DNA of 64,000 nt from Acanthamoeba sp. SK_2022b. Lineage: Eukaryota; Discosea; Longamoebia; Acanthamoebidae. This document shows, in pieces, positions 1 through 11,564 of this stretch (the first letter of the stretch is position 1; the number at the start of each line of letters is the position of its first letter). A program made the position numbers and the translations under genes. The stretch lies in NCBI GenBank assembly GCA_027943245.1, contig JANDJZ010000060.1:62001-126000 (forward strand), written 5' to 3'. Below the pieces are notes generated by a model. It made no database searches and had not been told where the DNA came from. It saw only the letters and a program-made list of their open reading frames with translations.

Positions 1-309
1 CGCGCGCGCAGTTGACTCACTCGCTGCATGTTTTGCCACGCGTGCGTTGCTTGAACAGTTCATCGAGCTGCCGGGACAGTACAGCGGGCTGTGCAAGCCG
101 CAGCCGGAGCTGCACGTGCGGGTCTCGAGCTTCGACCCCAAGATCCTGGTGATGGGCTCGCTTCGTCGGCCCAAGCGGCTCAAGATCCACGGCAACGACG
201 AGAAGGACTACCCCTACCTCGTCAAGGGCGGCGAAGACCTTCGGCTTGACCAGCGCGTCCAACAGGTGGGCGCCCACAATTTGCCCTGTGCGTGTGTGCG
301 AGAGGCTGC

Positions 310-377
<68 letters not shown>

Positions 378-2167
378 TCGCCAGCTGTTCTCGGTGATGA
401 ACGAAATCTTTGTCCACACGGCCGCCACATGCAAGCGGCGCCTGGCGATCAAGACGTACCAGGTGGTTCCCATGACCGGCAAGGTGGGCATGATCGAGTG
501 GCTCAACGACACGCGCCCTCTCAAGGCACGCCTCCGCCCTGCCCCCCCCCCGCCTCTCCTCCGTTCCTGTCCGCATGGCCTGCGAACTGACGTGATGTTG
601 GGGGGGGGGCACGCGCACAGGAAATCGTGGAAGAGGAGCTCGCGCGGGACGAGCGCAAGCGCAAGGACGAGGTGTCCATCCTCAGGATCCCCGCCGCGCA
701 GGCGCACAACCAGTGGATCCAGTCCTACGCGGCCAAGGCCAACCAGAAGACCCTTACCGGCCTCTACTACGGTACACACACGCGACACACAACACGCACA
801 TGAGCGACGGGAGGAGAATGGGGGCTGACCGGGTTCGTCGACGTGCGCGCGCCTAGCGATGTTCATGAACGCCACGCGTGAGGACACGATCAAGAAGGTG
901 GCGTCGACGAACGGGATGGTGCGGTGGGATCTCCTCAAGCGCGGCATTCAGGCCCTCTCCCAATCGCCCGAGGCCTACCTGGCCATTCGCGCCCAGTTCG
1001 CTCGCACTCTGTCCACCTTCAACGTCGCCTCCTACATCATCGGTAACCCCTCCCATTATCTCATAATGCGTTTTTCTTTATTAGTTTATTTATTTATTTA
1101 TTTATTTATTCTTATGTTTGTTGCGTGCCCCAGGTATCGGTGACAGGCACTTGGAGAACTTCTTGCTGGACCACAAGACGTATGGCTCGCCAATTCTGCA
1201 ATGGGTCTTGGTCCAACCAGCGCTGACGAGCTGTTGCATGTTATCCTTGGTGGTGGGCGTTGGTCGTTGTTGTCCATCACAGCGGCGGCCTGATCGGCAT
1301 CGATTTCGGGCACGCCTTTGGGTCGGCGACGCAGTTCCTGCCCATCCCCGAGCTCATCCCCTTCCGGCTGACTCGCCAGCTGACCAACTTCCTGCTGCCG
1401 CTCGACGCCGACGGTCTGCTCAAGCACAACATGGTCCACACCATGTCCGGTACCTCCCCCCTCTTCCCCTTTGTTTTTTTTTTTTTCGTCTTCTTTTTGT
1501 ATCTTTTTTGTTTATTTTTGTTTATTTGTTTGTTTGTTATTGTTTTTTGTATTTGTATTTGTTTTGTTTCTTTGTTTTTTTTTTTGTTTTTTTTGTTTTG
1601 TTTTGTTTTTTTTGCTGCTCTGACTCCGGCAATTCAATTCAGCTCTCGCGGAGAACAAGGACATGCTGCTCAACGTCATGGACGTATTCATCAAGGAGCC
1701 ACTCATGGACTGGGAGAAGCTCGCACGGCGCCTCGTCCGCGAGCAAAACGTACCACTTGGCCGCCAACCCCTCCCTCCCCCTCTCCATTTCACGATCGAT
1801 CTCTAACGTGTGAGTGGTTTGGGGGTGGTCTACGCTGCAGGAGGAGGAAGAGGAGGGCGAGGACTCGCGGACGTGGTTTCCCAAGGAGAAGATCGCGATC
1901 GCGAGGAAGAAGCTCGAGGGGTTCAACCCGGCCTACATCACGACCGAGGAGCTGGCCAAGTCGGTCCACGCCCAAGGCCCGAACGGCCCCGCGCCCTACC
2001 TGGCCGACCTCAAGAAGATCGTGCGGGGCGTGCCCAAAGACAACGTGCGCGCGCGCGCCGGCGAGAGGTGCGCCAGCGTCAAGGAGCAGGTCGACTGCCT
2101 CGTCGACCAGGCCACCGACCCCAACATCCTGGGCCGCACCTACGGCGGATGGGCGCCCTGGATCTAG
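1..2167 (+). CDS. DNA-PKcs-like PIKK, C-terminal kinase and FATC part (5' truncated)
   Basis: The window opens inside the gene. Joined exons give a PI3K-related kinase domain in order: SLRRPKR and VKGGEDLR in the N-lobe, catalytic loop [10 protein letters not shown], Mg-binding loop [11 protein letters not shown] followed by the DNA-PKcs-typical stretch [18 protein letters not shown], and a FATC end ([11 protein letters not shown], ending GWAPWI). The stop is TAG at 2165. The exons join in phase; for example 1179/1283 restores T-G-G before LIGIDFG. DNA-PKcs acts with Ku in non-homologous end joining, so a nuclear role is inferred. The intron at 266-384 is filled by a CA repeat, the intron at 526-620 appears to be GC-AG, and the intron after 1450 is T-rich. 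ATM, ATR and TOR are less likely because the segment after the DFG equivalent follows DNA-PKcs closely. Confidence 0.9.
312..375. repeat. (CA)n microsatellite in a DNA-PKcs intron
   Basis: About 32 uninterrupted CA units make up most of the intron at 266-384. On the other strand the tract gives spurious Cys-Val open frames. Confidence 0.97.
526..620 (+). other. Probable GC-AG intron in the DNA-PKcs-like gene
   Basis: The exon ends CTC AAG at 525 and the intron begins gcacgc. The acceptor is cgcacag, and the next exon opens GAAATCGTGG at 621 in phase 0. The joined peptide is DTRPLK-EIVEEEL. No GT near the boundary keeps the frame equally well. The intron contains C and G homopolymers. Confidence 0.6.
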
Positions 2168-2178
2168 GAATTCTCTCT

Positions 2179-2184
2179 AATAAA
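2179..2184 (+). terminator. Candidate poly(A) signal for the DNA-PKcs-like gene
   Basis: AATAAA lies 12 bases past the stop, inside an AT-rich patch in an otherwise GC-rich region. Confidence 0.5.
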
Positions 2185-2335
2185 TTATAATTTTATTTAT
2201 TTTATTTTATTTCAACTCGTTTTTTTCCATCTCTTCGCTGTACAACCGGCTGGTGATGAAAACACATTCATCAGAGTTCGCACTCTGTTCTTCCCTCTGT
2301 GTTGCGCCTTCTCTCCCGTTTCTGCGGTGTTGCCT

Positions 2336-2781
2336 TCAGTCGGCCTTGGCGCACTTGGCCTTGGGCACGGCGATCTCGTCGATGGCGGCGAGCCGTTCGG
2401 TGAGCGTCGGGTGGGAGTTGTGGTACATCGAGTAGTACCGGTCCACCACGAACGACGACAGGTTCTCCGCGTGCGTCTTGATCAGCGCGTCTGCCACATT
2501 TTTCGTTGTTTTGTTAGCGCGCCCCCTCGTGCCACATGTGCATGAGCCACTCGATCAAGAAGGCAAGCCCAGCGCGGTACCTCCGAGGGCGTGGTGGCCC
2601 TGCTGGACGGCAAAGGCATCGGCCTGGTACTCGAAATGTCGAGAAAGGACGTTCATGAGGAAGCCGATGAAGTGGGCAGCAGGTTCGAAGATGAACGAGA
2701 ACAGAGTGAGCCCGATGAACACCTTGCGTCGCGTCACCAGCAGAGAACCGGCGCGTCAGTTTTGGGCAACGAAGCGAAATG

Positions 2782-2842
<61 letters not shown>

Positions 2843-4648
2843 GGAGAGAGGCGGTACCGGTTGTGTGGAGAAGCCGAAGCTGGTGTAGAGATCGGTCGAG
2901 TTGATCATGGTGCCAAAGAGGTAGAAGTAGACGAATATGTTGATTTCCGAGAGCACCAAGTTCTGCAGGTTGTGGTTGAGGAACCAATGGCCTGTTGGCC
3001 CGCAGGACAAAGAAAACACAACGACAGCAGTGTCAGAACACCAACCACAAACGCAACGGCGAATACGAGGACGGGCTCCGTGGGGGAGGGGGGCTTGGTA
3101 CCGAGCTCGTGAGCGAGAATGGCAAGGATGCCGTCTTTGTCTACCTGCTGCAGGATGGTATCGTACAGCACGATGCGCTTGTTCTTCCAGAAGCCATAGA
3201 AGTAGGCCTGCACCGCCATCCACGGTGAGAATGAGGTCAACACACGTCGTGTCCTCCCTCCCTCCCTCCCAGTTGGGGCGGAGGGGAGCGGAGAGCGGCG
3301 GACATACGTTGCTGTGGCTCGAGCGCGTCGAGCCGTCCACAACGAAGAGGTTGGTCAGCGGAAAGCGGTTCTGCAGCGCGAGCTGGTTGATGGCAGTGCG
3401 GAGCTCGCCCTCCTCCAGCGGAGTGAACGTGTTGAACAGAGGGGCTGCCAAGAGGGAGGCCTCGCTCGTTAGCGAGCCAAACGACTGCACCCACACGTGA
3501 ATGAGAGAGGGGGGTACCGATGACGTGCGGATAGATTGCCATCAGGAAGAAGCTGATGACCGACACGAACAGCCACACATCTGAGTCCACGCGACGCAGC
3601 GAATGGAATGTCAACAACAGACAAAGACAACGACGACACGTGGAAAGAAGGAGGGAGGGAGAGAGGGAGAGAGCGAAGCGCATACAAAAGTAAAAGTGGG
3701 GGCCGCCCCACGCGATGACGTGCAGGATGCCCAGGAGGAGCGGCAGGCCGAGCACGGCCATCAGGCCCAGCGACTTGAGCTGATCGAAGAAGAACAGCTG
3801 CAACAGATGACGGAGGCCGTCGTGAGATGGCAGCATGAGGCGGGCCGACCGAGTCACGGCGGAGCGATTGGGAGAAGGAGAGGAGGTATCGGGGGGGGGG
3901 GGCGACTTACGGAGAGGGTCTGCTTGTTGAAGCCGAACTGCTGCTCGATGACAAAGGTGGAGTAGAGCTCGAAGGGCAGGTGGATGAGCGTCGAGTAGAG
4001 CTCGGCGATGACTACGAACACGATCGACTGCCACATCTCGTTCTCGGCGTCCAGGCCGGCCCACTGCGCCACGTCGGCCGACACTCCCCACAACTTGGCG
4101 TTGTGCGGCGTGTGTTGTTGGTCTACGGTTAGAGCTCGGAGAGGGAGAAAGGGAGGGGGTAGCGAGAGGCGAGCGTGCGCGGAGGAGATGAGGGGCGGGT
4201 ACCCAGGGCAGGGCGCCGAACACCATGAGGGCCAGGCTGTGCACGAACATGACAGTAGATTCGACAAAGTCGAACGAACTGCGGAACGCGGGATGGCGCA
4301 CGTTGGACGCACGAACGCGTAAGCCCCAAGAAACAGAGTGGGCGCACAGGCTGTGCTGCGGCAAGGTGGGGTAGGGGAGAGGGGGGGGGGGTGAGGTGCA
4401 CCTTCGCGCGAGGCCATACTGCTGCGATTTGTCAAAGACCTCCTGCTTGACGGCAGAGGCCACCTCAGCGGGGACGGTACGGACGTGGAAGCAGCGATGC
4501 TGGCGCACGCTCAGCCACGTCTCCACCACAAACGACACCACCGAGAACCCTGCAAAGAGATTACTGTAAATTGACACACGAGAGAGATCAACGCGGGAGG
4601 AGAAGACGCGGAGGGAGTACCAAGGAAGAACTCAAAGTAGGGCAGCAT
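2336..4648 (-). CDS. STE24: CAAX prenyl protease 1 (Ste24/ZMPSTE24 family)
   Basis: This is an integral ER or inner-nuclear-membrane zinc metalloprotease that removes the AAX tripeptide from prenylated CAAX proteins. The start MLPYFEFFLG is at 4648 and the stop TGA at 2336. Landmarks in order are VVETWLSVRQHR, a membrane segment containing the conserved FVIEQQFGFN, the KRIVLYDTIL region, and the zinc motif HELGH, whose Gly codon is split by an intron. HWFLNHNLQNL follows it. The second zinc-ligand region is RHFEYQADAFAV, and the tail has HPTLTERLAAI. All catalytic positions I can see are intact. There are roughly ten short introns, one carrying a TG repeat. The gene converges on the DNA-PKcs-like gene. 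Confidence 0.93.
2783..2838. repeat. (TG)n microsatellite in a STE24 intron
   Basis: About 28 TG units sit inside the intron between the exon that carries the membrane segment after HELGH and the exon beginning VFIGL. Confidence 0.95.
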
Positions 4649-5325
4649 TGTTCTTGCAAGTGACCACAACAGTGGACTAGATCGGCAAATTCAACAGAAG
4701 GTGCAGCTGTCTACTTCTGTTGTGCGAGGACCTGGCTTGGTGTGTATTGCAGTTGCAAGAGATACTGCGGCCTCTCTCTCTCTGTCAGCCCGTTTGCTGG
4801 TGCGGGAGTTACGGAGTCCCTGGGCAAGCCTGACATGACCGGCAAACATATTTATTTAACAATTATCAATGAATACCGCATAAATGTCACACGCAAAAAT
4901 ACCTAAACATTGTTGAGCGGCAGCACCGTGGTCCTTGTTGAGCGCTGCCCGCACCGCGAGCCAATACCAGCCGCCCTACTCGCCGTTGCCTCCAATCGGG
5001 GCGGGGAGGCATAGCCGGGATGCCAGCCTCGCAGTGGGCGCACGCGCTTTCCGCGGCAGGGCACGAGCCCCGGTGTCGTGGCTCTGTCCATAAATAGCCG
5101 AGTTGACGCGTACCGCCTTTTTCTTTTTCTCTCGCGCGAGTGCAAGCCGGCTTCTCCTCCCCCTCTTCTTGGTACCGCTACACAGTCCTCGTTCCCGTAC
5201 TATACTGCTTGCTACGCCGGTAGCACGTATACCACCAATAAACTGTGCAACTGCGAGCAAGCCAAACCAACAAGACCAACAACTACACACCACACTAGCG
5301 GTACAGCTCGTCTTCTGTTGAGAAG
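4649..5325. promoter_or_regulatory. Divergent intergenic region, STE24 / SPX fusion gene
   Basis: About 680 bp separate the two start codons. An AT-rich patch lies at about 4846-4905. A TATA-like element (cataaatag) at 5090-5098 lies roughly 230 bp before the SPX start. No ORF with recognisable content was found. Confidence 0.4.
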
Positions 5326-8300
5326 ATGAAGTTTGGCAAACATCTACTGTCTTCGGCGCTGCCGGCGTGGCTCGCCTCCTACCTGGACTATAAGGCCCTC
5401 AAGCGAGCAATCAAAGTGCAGGCCCAAACAGGTGCCGTTCAAAAAAAAAACCTTCTTGACCGCACCGCCGGTGTTGCCCCGGCAAGATTACATCGCCGGT
5501 AAAGATCAATTAACGCATTCATTCATGATTGTGCAGGCGACACCAGCCTCTTTGACACTCTGCTTTCGGCCGAGATTAAGAAGGCTGACGCGTTCCACAA
5601 GGCACGAGAGGAAGAGCTGTTGGAGCTCTTTTCCGTTCTCGTCGAAAAGTACTACCTCCATCGAACGCGCACGATTGTGGCGCTGACCGCTTGTCCTGTA
5701 GCCTCACATCGATTGGCGTGTGCCGCATCTCGTGTTTGTTTTTTCCCTTTTCTTTTTATTTGTATTTTTTTATTTGACGGCGTTAGTCGGACTTTTTCTG
5801 GCGGAAGATCAGCGAAGATTGCTTACGGGGTTCATGTTTGCACCAGGTCGGCCAGCAAGCGTCCTGCGGCCGATGAGAAGACCCCTCTGCTCAAGAAGAC
5901 CTCGACCGAAGTTACTACGGACGCGTCCGGCGAGGCATGGCGAAGCATGTCCCGCGAGGAAGTGCTGCAGCGTACGTCGGAGATTAAACGAGCCAGTCTT
6001 TACCCGCGAGCTGCTTTACCAACACGCTCTGTTTTTTGCGGAGCGCAGGCCTGGATGAAGTGGAGGCGTTGGCGACCAACCTGCTCAAGTTCTCTGCGCT
6101 CAACTATACGGGAGTGTCCAAGTCGCTGAAGAAGAGCTATAAGAAGACCGGCATCAGTTCTGAGGATGCGTGGCTGCCCCGTCTTCACCAGACCCACTTC
6201 TTCCTCTCCCGCAAGTGCGATGAGGTCCTCACCAAGACCACGCTGATCCGTCGGGAGGTGCGTACACGCCGGCCTTCTACTGACGCTTTGCCTTTGCTCG
6301 AGCTGTTCAGTCGCCTTCGACTGACACTTTGCCCCCCTCCACGCCTGTTGTCCCTAGCTCAAGGAAGACGACCGGGTGGCGGCGGCCCAGAAGAAGACAG
6401 CGCAGGGCGGCAACGACGGCTCGTCCTCGTCCTCTGCGGGTGACGCCGCTGATGGTCAGGCGCCTTCTCTGTGGGCATTCATTCTGGGCACGTTCATTCA
6501 CCAGATTGCCGACAATGCCAACAAGCTGGTGGTGCCCCTCGTCTACCTGCAGATCACCAGCGTCGGCGTGATGTCCATCCTCACGGGTGTGATGACGCTC
6601 CTCCAAACGTTTGGCACGCTGCCGGCCGGTCGCTGGTCTTCGATGATCGGACCCAAGGCGCTCATCCAGTGGATCACCCTCGGCAGGGCTCTCCTCACCA
6701 CCGCCCTCGCCATCGTCTTCTTCTCCTTCACCACCGGAGCTTTGCCCTCGGGCCTCACGCTCTTCCTCGTGACGTTGATCACCAGCGCTGATTGGTTCAT
6801 TCGAGGTAACCCCCCCCCTTTAGAAGTTGTCTCTGGCCCACACCCAGCTAAATTTAGCACTGCTGTGGCTTGTGGTGCACGCGTTATGTGTTTGCAGGTG
6901 CCATTGATACTGCGCGAAACGTGCTTCCCATGGCCTACTCGCAGAACAGCAAGAAGATGCTGGACGAAATCAACATTCGCTTCTTCACCGTCTTCGAGCT
7001 CGGCGCTCTCGTGGGTCCGGTCGTCCAGGTACGCTCATACTGAGTTCTCGCGACTGGCAACTGCCCCTTCCGTCGCTAAGCAAACGTGTTTTTTTTTTTT
7101 TTTGCGTTGTCGCAGGGCATCATCCTTGCCCTCGGCTGGGGCCTCGCGGTCACCCTGTGGGTGCCCGTCATCTTCCTCGTGCTCAACTTCGTGGTCAACT
7201 TCTGGATCCCCGAAGCCGACTCAAGCAAGTACTCGTTCCTTCAGTCCAAGGACAAGGGAGCCGATGGCGAGAAGAGCAAGAAGAAGCCCAGCCTCCTCGA
7301 GTCCTACTTGCGTGGTATCAAGGAATGCATCGACCCCACCATCGGTGAGCCCCTCCCCTCCTCTCGAGTTTCACCATCAGTCACTGCCAGCTCGGCGCGC
7401 TAACCGCGAGCCTTCTTGTCGCCTCTGGCCGAGGTCAGGTCTCCTCTTCATCCTGGTCATTTTGCTTCAGCTCAACAAGATCCGCTTGGTCATCCCGCAA
7501 ATCATCGCCGTTGAGCTCTTCAATGACGATTCCTACGCTGCCTGGATCTTCAGCACCTACTCGCTGGGTGGTGTCATCGGTACGCTCTTCTCCTTGGCTG
7601 CGCAGCTGTTCTCTTGTTTTTTTATATATATATATAAATATAAATTTAAACCAACGAGACCATACGATCTAATCGCCTTCTGCAGGCAGCGGAGTCTATG
7701 CTCTGGTGAAGAACACCTTCACGCCGGCGACCAACATGGTCTTCGCCTCCACTGGCGTCCTCATCCTCGCCGTCAGTTGGTGGCCCGCTCTGGCTCAGAC
7801 CAGCGTTATCCCGTTCCTCTCGCCCAAGGACGAGTGGCTGCTTTGGGTCCTTTTGGGTAGGCACAGCCCTCTCGCTTTGCTTTGCAGCTCCCCGGTGGGG
7901 CCTCGTGACTGACGCGTGCCGTGTTCATCTGCGTTCGTTCAGGTGCCATGATCTTCTCCATCGTGAAGCAGTCCGCCCGCACTTCGCTCCAGTCCATCTT
8001 CCAGTTCGCTCTCAAGGATTCCAAGTCCGCGGCCGACATCATGGCCCTCAACCGCTTCGGCGTCAACGGCCTGGGTATTCCCTCCCTCTCTTGCACACTC
8101 CCTTGCGGGTGTCGAGGTGCTCGTTTGCTGACTCTACTGCTCTCTCTCTCTCTCTCTCTCTTCATTCAGCCACTGGCCTCAGGTTCGCTCTGGGTCTTCC
8201 TTTCATCTTCCTCTCGGTCACCACGGCCTTCCTCTCGATCTCGGGCGGACTCGCTGTGATCTCGACTGTGATGTTCATCGGCACTTTCCTGTTGACCAAG

Positions 8301-11018
8301 TACGCCGTCGACGCCCTGATTTGCATTCGAGTGTCGCTCGATGCTAACCCCCCGACCTCTCTGTTCTCTTTCTCTCTCAGGCTGCCCATCAACAACCAGA
8401 ACCTCAAGAAGGACAAGGAGGCGGAGAAGGAGAAGGTCGATGACGACAACGTCGATTCCAGCGACGAGCAAGACAAGAAGAGCAAGAAGAGCAAGAAGAG
8501 AAAGGCCTCCAAGAAGCTGAGCAGGCAGCTCTCCGACGAGGAGATCGCGCAGCTCGTCGATATTCCCAAGGACTCGGGCGTTCTCGTCGTCTTCGAAGGT
8601 TGGCCCTCGCTCCCCCCCCCGTGAGTTCAGTGCTCAAGCGTACCACAAGTGGCTGACTCCCTTGCCCTCCCCTGTCCTGCTCCTTCATCACTCGACCAGG
8701 TCTGGACGGTGCCGGCAAGTCTACTCAGGTCGAGCGCCTCAAGTCGTTCATGCAGGGCGAGGGCTACGTGTCGCTGGTCACCACCTGGAGCAAGTCCGCG
8801 CATCACTACGACCTCATCAGGCAGCTCAAGCGACAGACCCCCATGCGGAGCATCCTGCTCACCGTGGTCCAGGCCATGGACTTCCAGCAGATGATCAAGC
8901 AGGACGTCATCCCCGCCCTCCGCTCCAAGAAGGTACCACACCCTCCTCCGTCAACGGTCAACGGGAGAGGCACCGCCGCATCCCCAAAATAACGACGCGT
9001 CGCTAGGTGGTGTTGTGCGATCGCTATTTCTACACGGGCATTGCCCGCGGTGTCGCTCGTGGGCTCAGCAAGACGTGGCTCAGGCAACTCTTCACCGCCG
9101 ACGTGGTGCGCACTGCTCCGTCCTGTTCTGCTCCCTATCTCGGAAGAACCTCCCCCCCTCTCTTAACCTGTTCTTTCTTTTGCATGTCTACTCGGACAGA
9201 ACCTGGAGCCCGATCTTGTGCTGTACCACCAGTGCGTGGCCGCGGTTGCCGTCTCGCGCGTGCTGTCCCGCTCCAACTCGAACACCGCTCAGCTGTCGGA
9301 CGACTCCATGACCCATCGCGTCATTGTCACCCTCAAGTCCGAGAACGGTGCGCTCGCGAGCAGCGCGCGCTCGGCCCACGCGCGCGTTCTGCTCACATTT
9401 TTCGTATTCCGCCAGGCGGAGACCAGAGCAGGGACCTGAGCGCCGCTAGGATCTCGGTGTACGAGGCCGGCTTGGACGTGGCCAACCCCGACCTGGACCC
9501 CTACGACAACTTCGTGTCCTTCCAGACCCGAGTCTCTGCGCAATACGACGCCATGATTCCGGTAAAGCAAGCCCCTCCCCCCTTTTCCCAAGCACTCGAG
9601 GCACCGAGTTGAGGCTGACTCCCTTTGTTCATTGCGTTCGTTTTCGCTTTCGTTTCGCAGGAGTACGGCTTCAAGGTGGTCGACGGCACGCAGGGAAGGG
9701 ACGAGCAGGAGACCAAGGTGAGGAGCTACGTGGAGCCGATGCTGGCCAACCTCAAGAAGGAAGTCTCGCGCCCGTTCAAGACCAACCTCTTCGACAAGAA
9801 CCCCAAGCTCGACAGCGGCAAGAAGGTCAAGGAGTACTACATGACCAAGGACGGCCTGCACTGGTACTTCCGGTACGCACATCTCGTCCCCGCGCCTCAC
9901 ACCTCCCTCCCTCCTCACAAACCGCATCGTCGTGTGTGTTGACCCGTTTTGTTGGTTGGTTGGTTGGTTGGTTGGTTTGTAGAACCATGTACTTCCCGAT
10001 GCGCAACCGCCTGAGCGAGCTGGTCGATCTGTCCAAGGCGCCTCGCGTGTTCCTGCACGGCAACCCGCACATCAACAACTTTGCCCGCTTCCCCGGCGGC
10101 TCGGCCATGATCGACTTTGACCGAACCTGCATCGGGCCCTACCTGTGGGACCTGGTGCGGCTCATGGTCTCCACCGCCTTCAAGCAGGACGGCGAGGACG
10201 AGATCGGCGGCACCTTCCTTCGCCAGGGCGTGCTCCAGCGCCTCAAGACCGGCTACGAGTGGGGCCTCCTCCACAAGGACGAGCCCAGCTCCCACCCGCA
10301 GCGCAACGAGCCCTTCATCTCGCTCGACGAGGCCCCCGCCCCCGCCCACCCGAAGCCGTTCGCCATCCCGCCCGGCGTCAAGGGCCGCCTGTCGATGGAG
10401 GTCCTCCCCTCCCCGGAGCTGCCCCACCACCACGGGTCCCAGCCCGCCCCGCCGCCCCCGCTCGTCCGCGGCCGTTCGGCCTCGGTCGTCTTTGGCGACG
10501 GCGGAAACTCGGACCCCAGCTTCTACCTCAAGCGGCTCGACGAGATGCGCAAGAACCACGCCGACCTCGACGACTCCCTCAGGGAGATGGCCACCACCTA
10601 CCTGGAGGTAACCAACGACCCAAAGACACACACACACACAACTCACCCTTGCAGCCCCTCGGCCGTGTCTCACCAAGTCTTCTCGTCCCGTGTTCTCTCT
10701 GTGTGTAGGCGCTCGGCGCGGAGGGAAACAACTACGTGCTGGTTGAGGCCGGCGTCTCGCCCAACTGGAGCGGACGCACGAGGACCCTGCTGCTCTTCAA
10801 GAAGAAGGACGAATCCCAGAAGGACAAGGAGGTGGCCGACGAAGCGGAGGAGGAGGTGGAGGCGGAGGAAAAGGCTCCGGAGTCGAACGTCGACGGTATG
10901 CTCGTCGACATCAAGCCCGTCCGTACCGATCCCGACGACAAGTGCGTCCCGCCCACCGCCGCTCCAATCCAACCAAGCCATCAGCAAAGAATGTCCCGAC
11001 GTTGACTCTGCGAATGGT

Positions 11019-11049
<31 letters not shown>

Positions 11050-11564
11050 AGGTTCTTCTACAACCCCTTCAAGCCCGATTACGGCAAGCGCATGCTCAAG
11101 GCGCAGGACCTGTACGCCGACGGCTACATCCATCACGCGGCCACTTTCTTCTTCAATGACGTCCAGTACTTTGCCCACGAGGTACTCTACTTATCCCCCC
11201 TCCACACCAATCCACATAACGCTCGCGAGCGGCCGAGCAGCGTGTGAATGGCCGACACGATTATTGACCGACCCGTTCACATTCGTCGTCTTCGTCCGTG
11301 CCCTTGTGATAGATCCCCAACATCAAGGTGGGAGTCAAGCGCCCGTTGACCGAGGCCGACCAGCGCGACCTTCTCTACGCCGTGGGCACGCAGCTGGGCC
11401 GCGGCCACGCCCACTCGATGCAGGACGGCCTCTCCGTCTCGCACATCCTGTTCCACCTCAACTTCTCGTGGCCCAAGATCTGCGAGGCCTCCGAGCGTCT
11501 CAAGGACGAGCTCACCTCGGCCTACCGTAGGTATCTCACCGTCGCCGGGTCGGAGAGCAGCTAA
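5326..11564 (+). CDS. SPX-MFS-thymidylate kinase-like-DUF2252 fusion protein
   Basis: I join 21 exons, all GT-AG, totalling 4,230 nt (1,409 aa plus stop). Residues 1-~180 are an SPX domain, the phosphate/inositol-pyrophosphate sensor: MKFGKHLLSS, YLDYKALKRAI and the lysine patch TGVSKSLKKSYKKTG. Residues ~223-645 hold 12 hydrophobic helices of MFS type with a charged loop after helix 6. A Lys/Glu-rich linker (~646-710) follows. The P-loop GLDGAGKST is at 718-726 and the DRY motif CDRYFYTG at 799-806, then LEPDLVLYH, as in thymidylate kinases. Residues ~930-1409 match DUF2252, an APH-like fold: HGNPHINNF 1022-1030 and MIDFD 1039-1043. The usual HGD Asp is Asn1024. No in-frame Met lies between the last MFS helix and the P-loop, which argues against two genes. 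A likely role is phosphate-responsive transport coupled to phosphotransfer at a membrane, but this is inference. Confidence 0.85.
8139..8160. repeat. CT-rich pyrimidine repeat before a splice acceptor
   Basis: A run of CT units just upstream of the acceptor at 8169. It probably acts as an extended polypyrimidine tract. A similar tract lies at 11026-11049. Confidence 0.85.
9952..9978. repeat. (TTGG)n repeat in an SPX fusion intron
   Basis: About six copies of ttgg lie directly upstream of the acceptor that opens the DUF2252 exon at 9983. Confidence 0.9.
11026..11049. repeat. (CT)n tract before a splice acceptor
   Basis: An uninterrupted CT tract ends directly at the acceptor AG of the penultimate intron of the SPX fusion gene. 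Confidence 0.9.

Noticed and set aside
17..947. Long minus-strand frames with Cys-Val runs over the CA repeat
   Set aside because: They are the antisense reading of a microsatellite in an intron; the plus strand holds the PIKK exons.
8381..8932. A separate thymidylate kinase gene starting here
   Set aside because: There is no in-frame ATG before the P-loop in this exon pair, and the frame continues from the MFS exons in phase.
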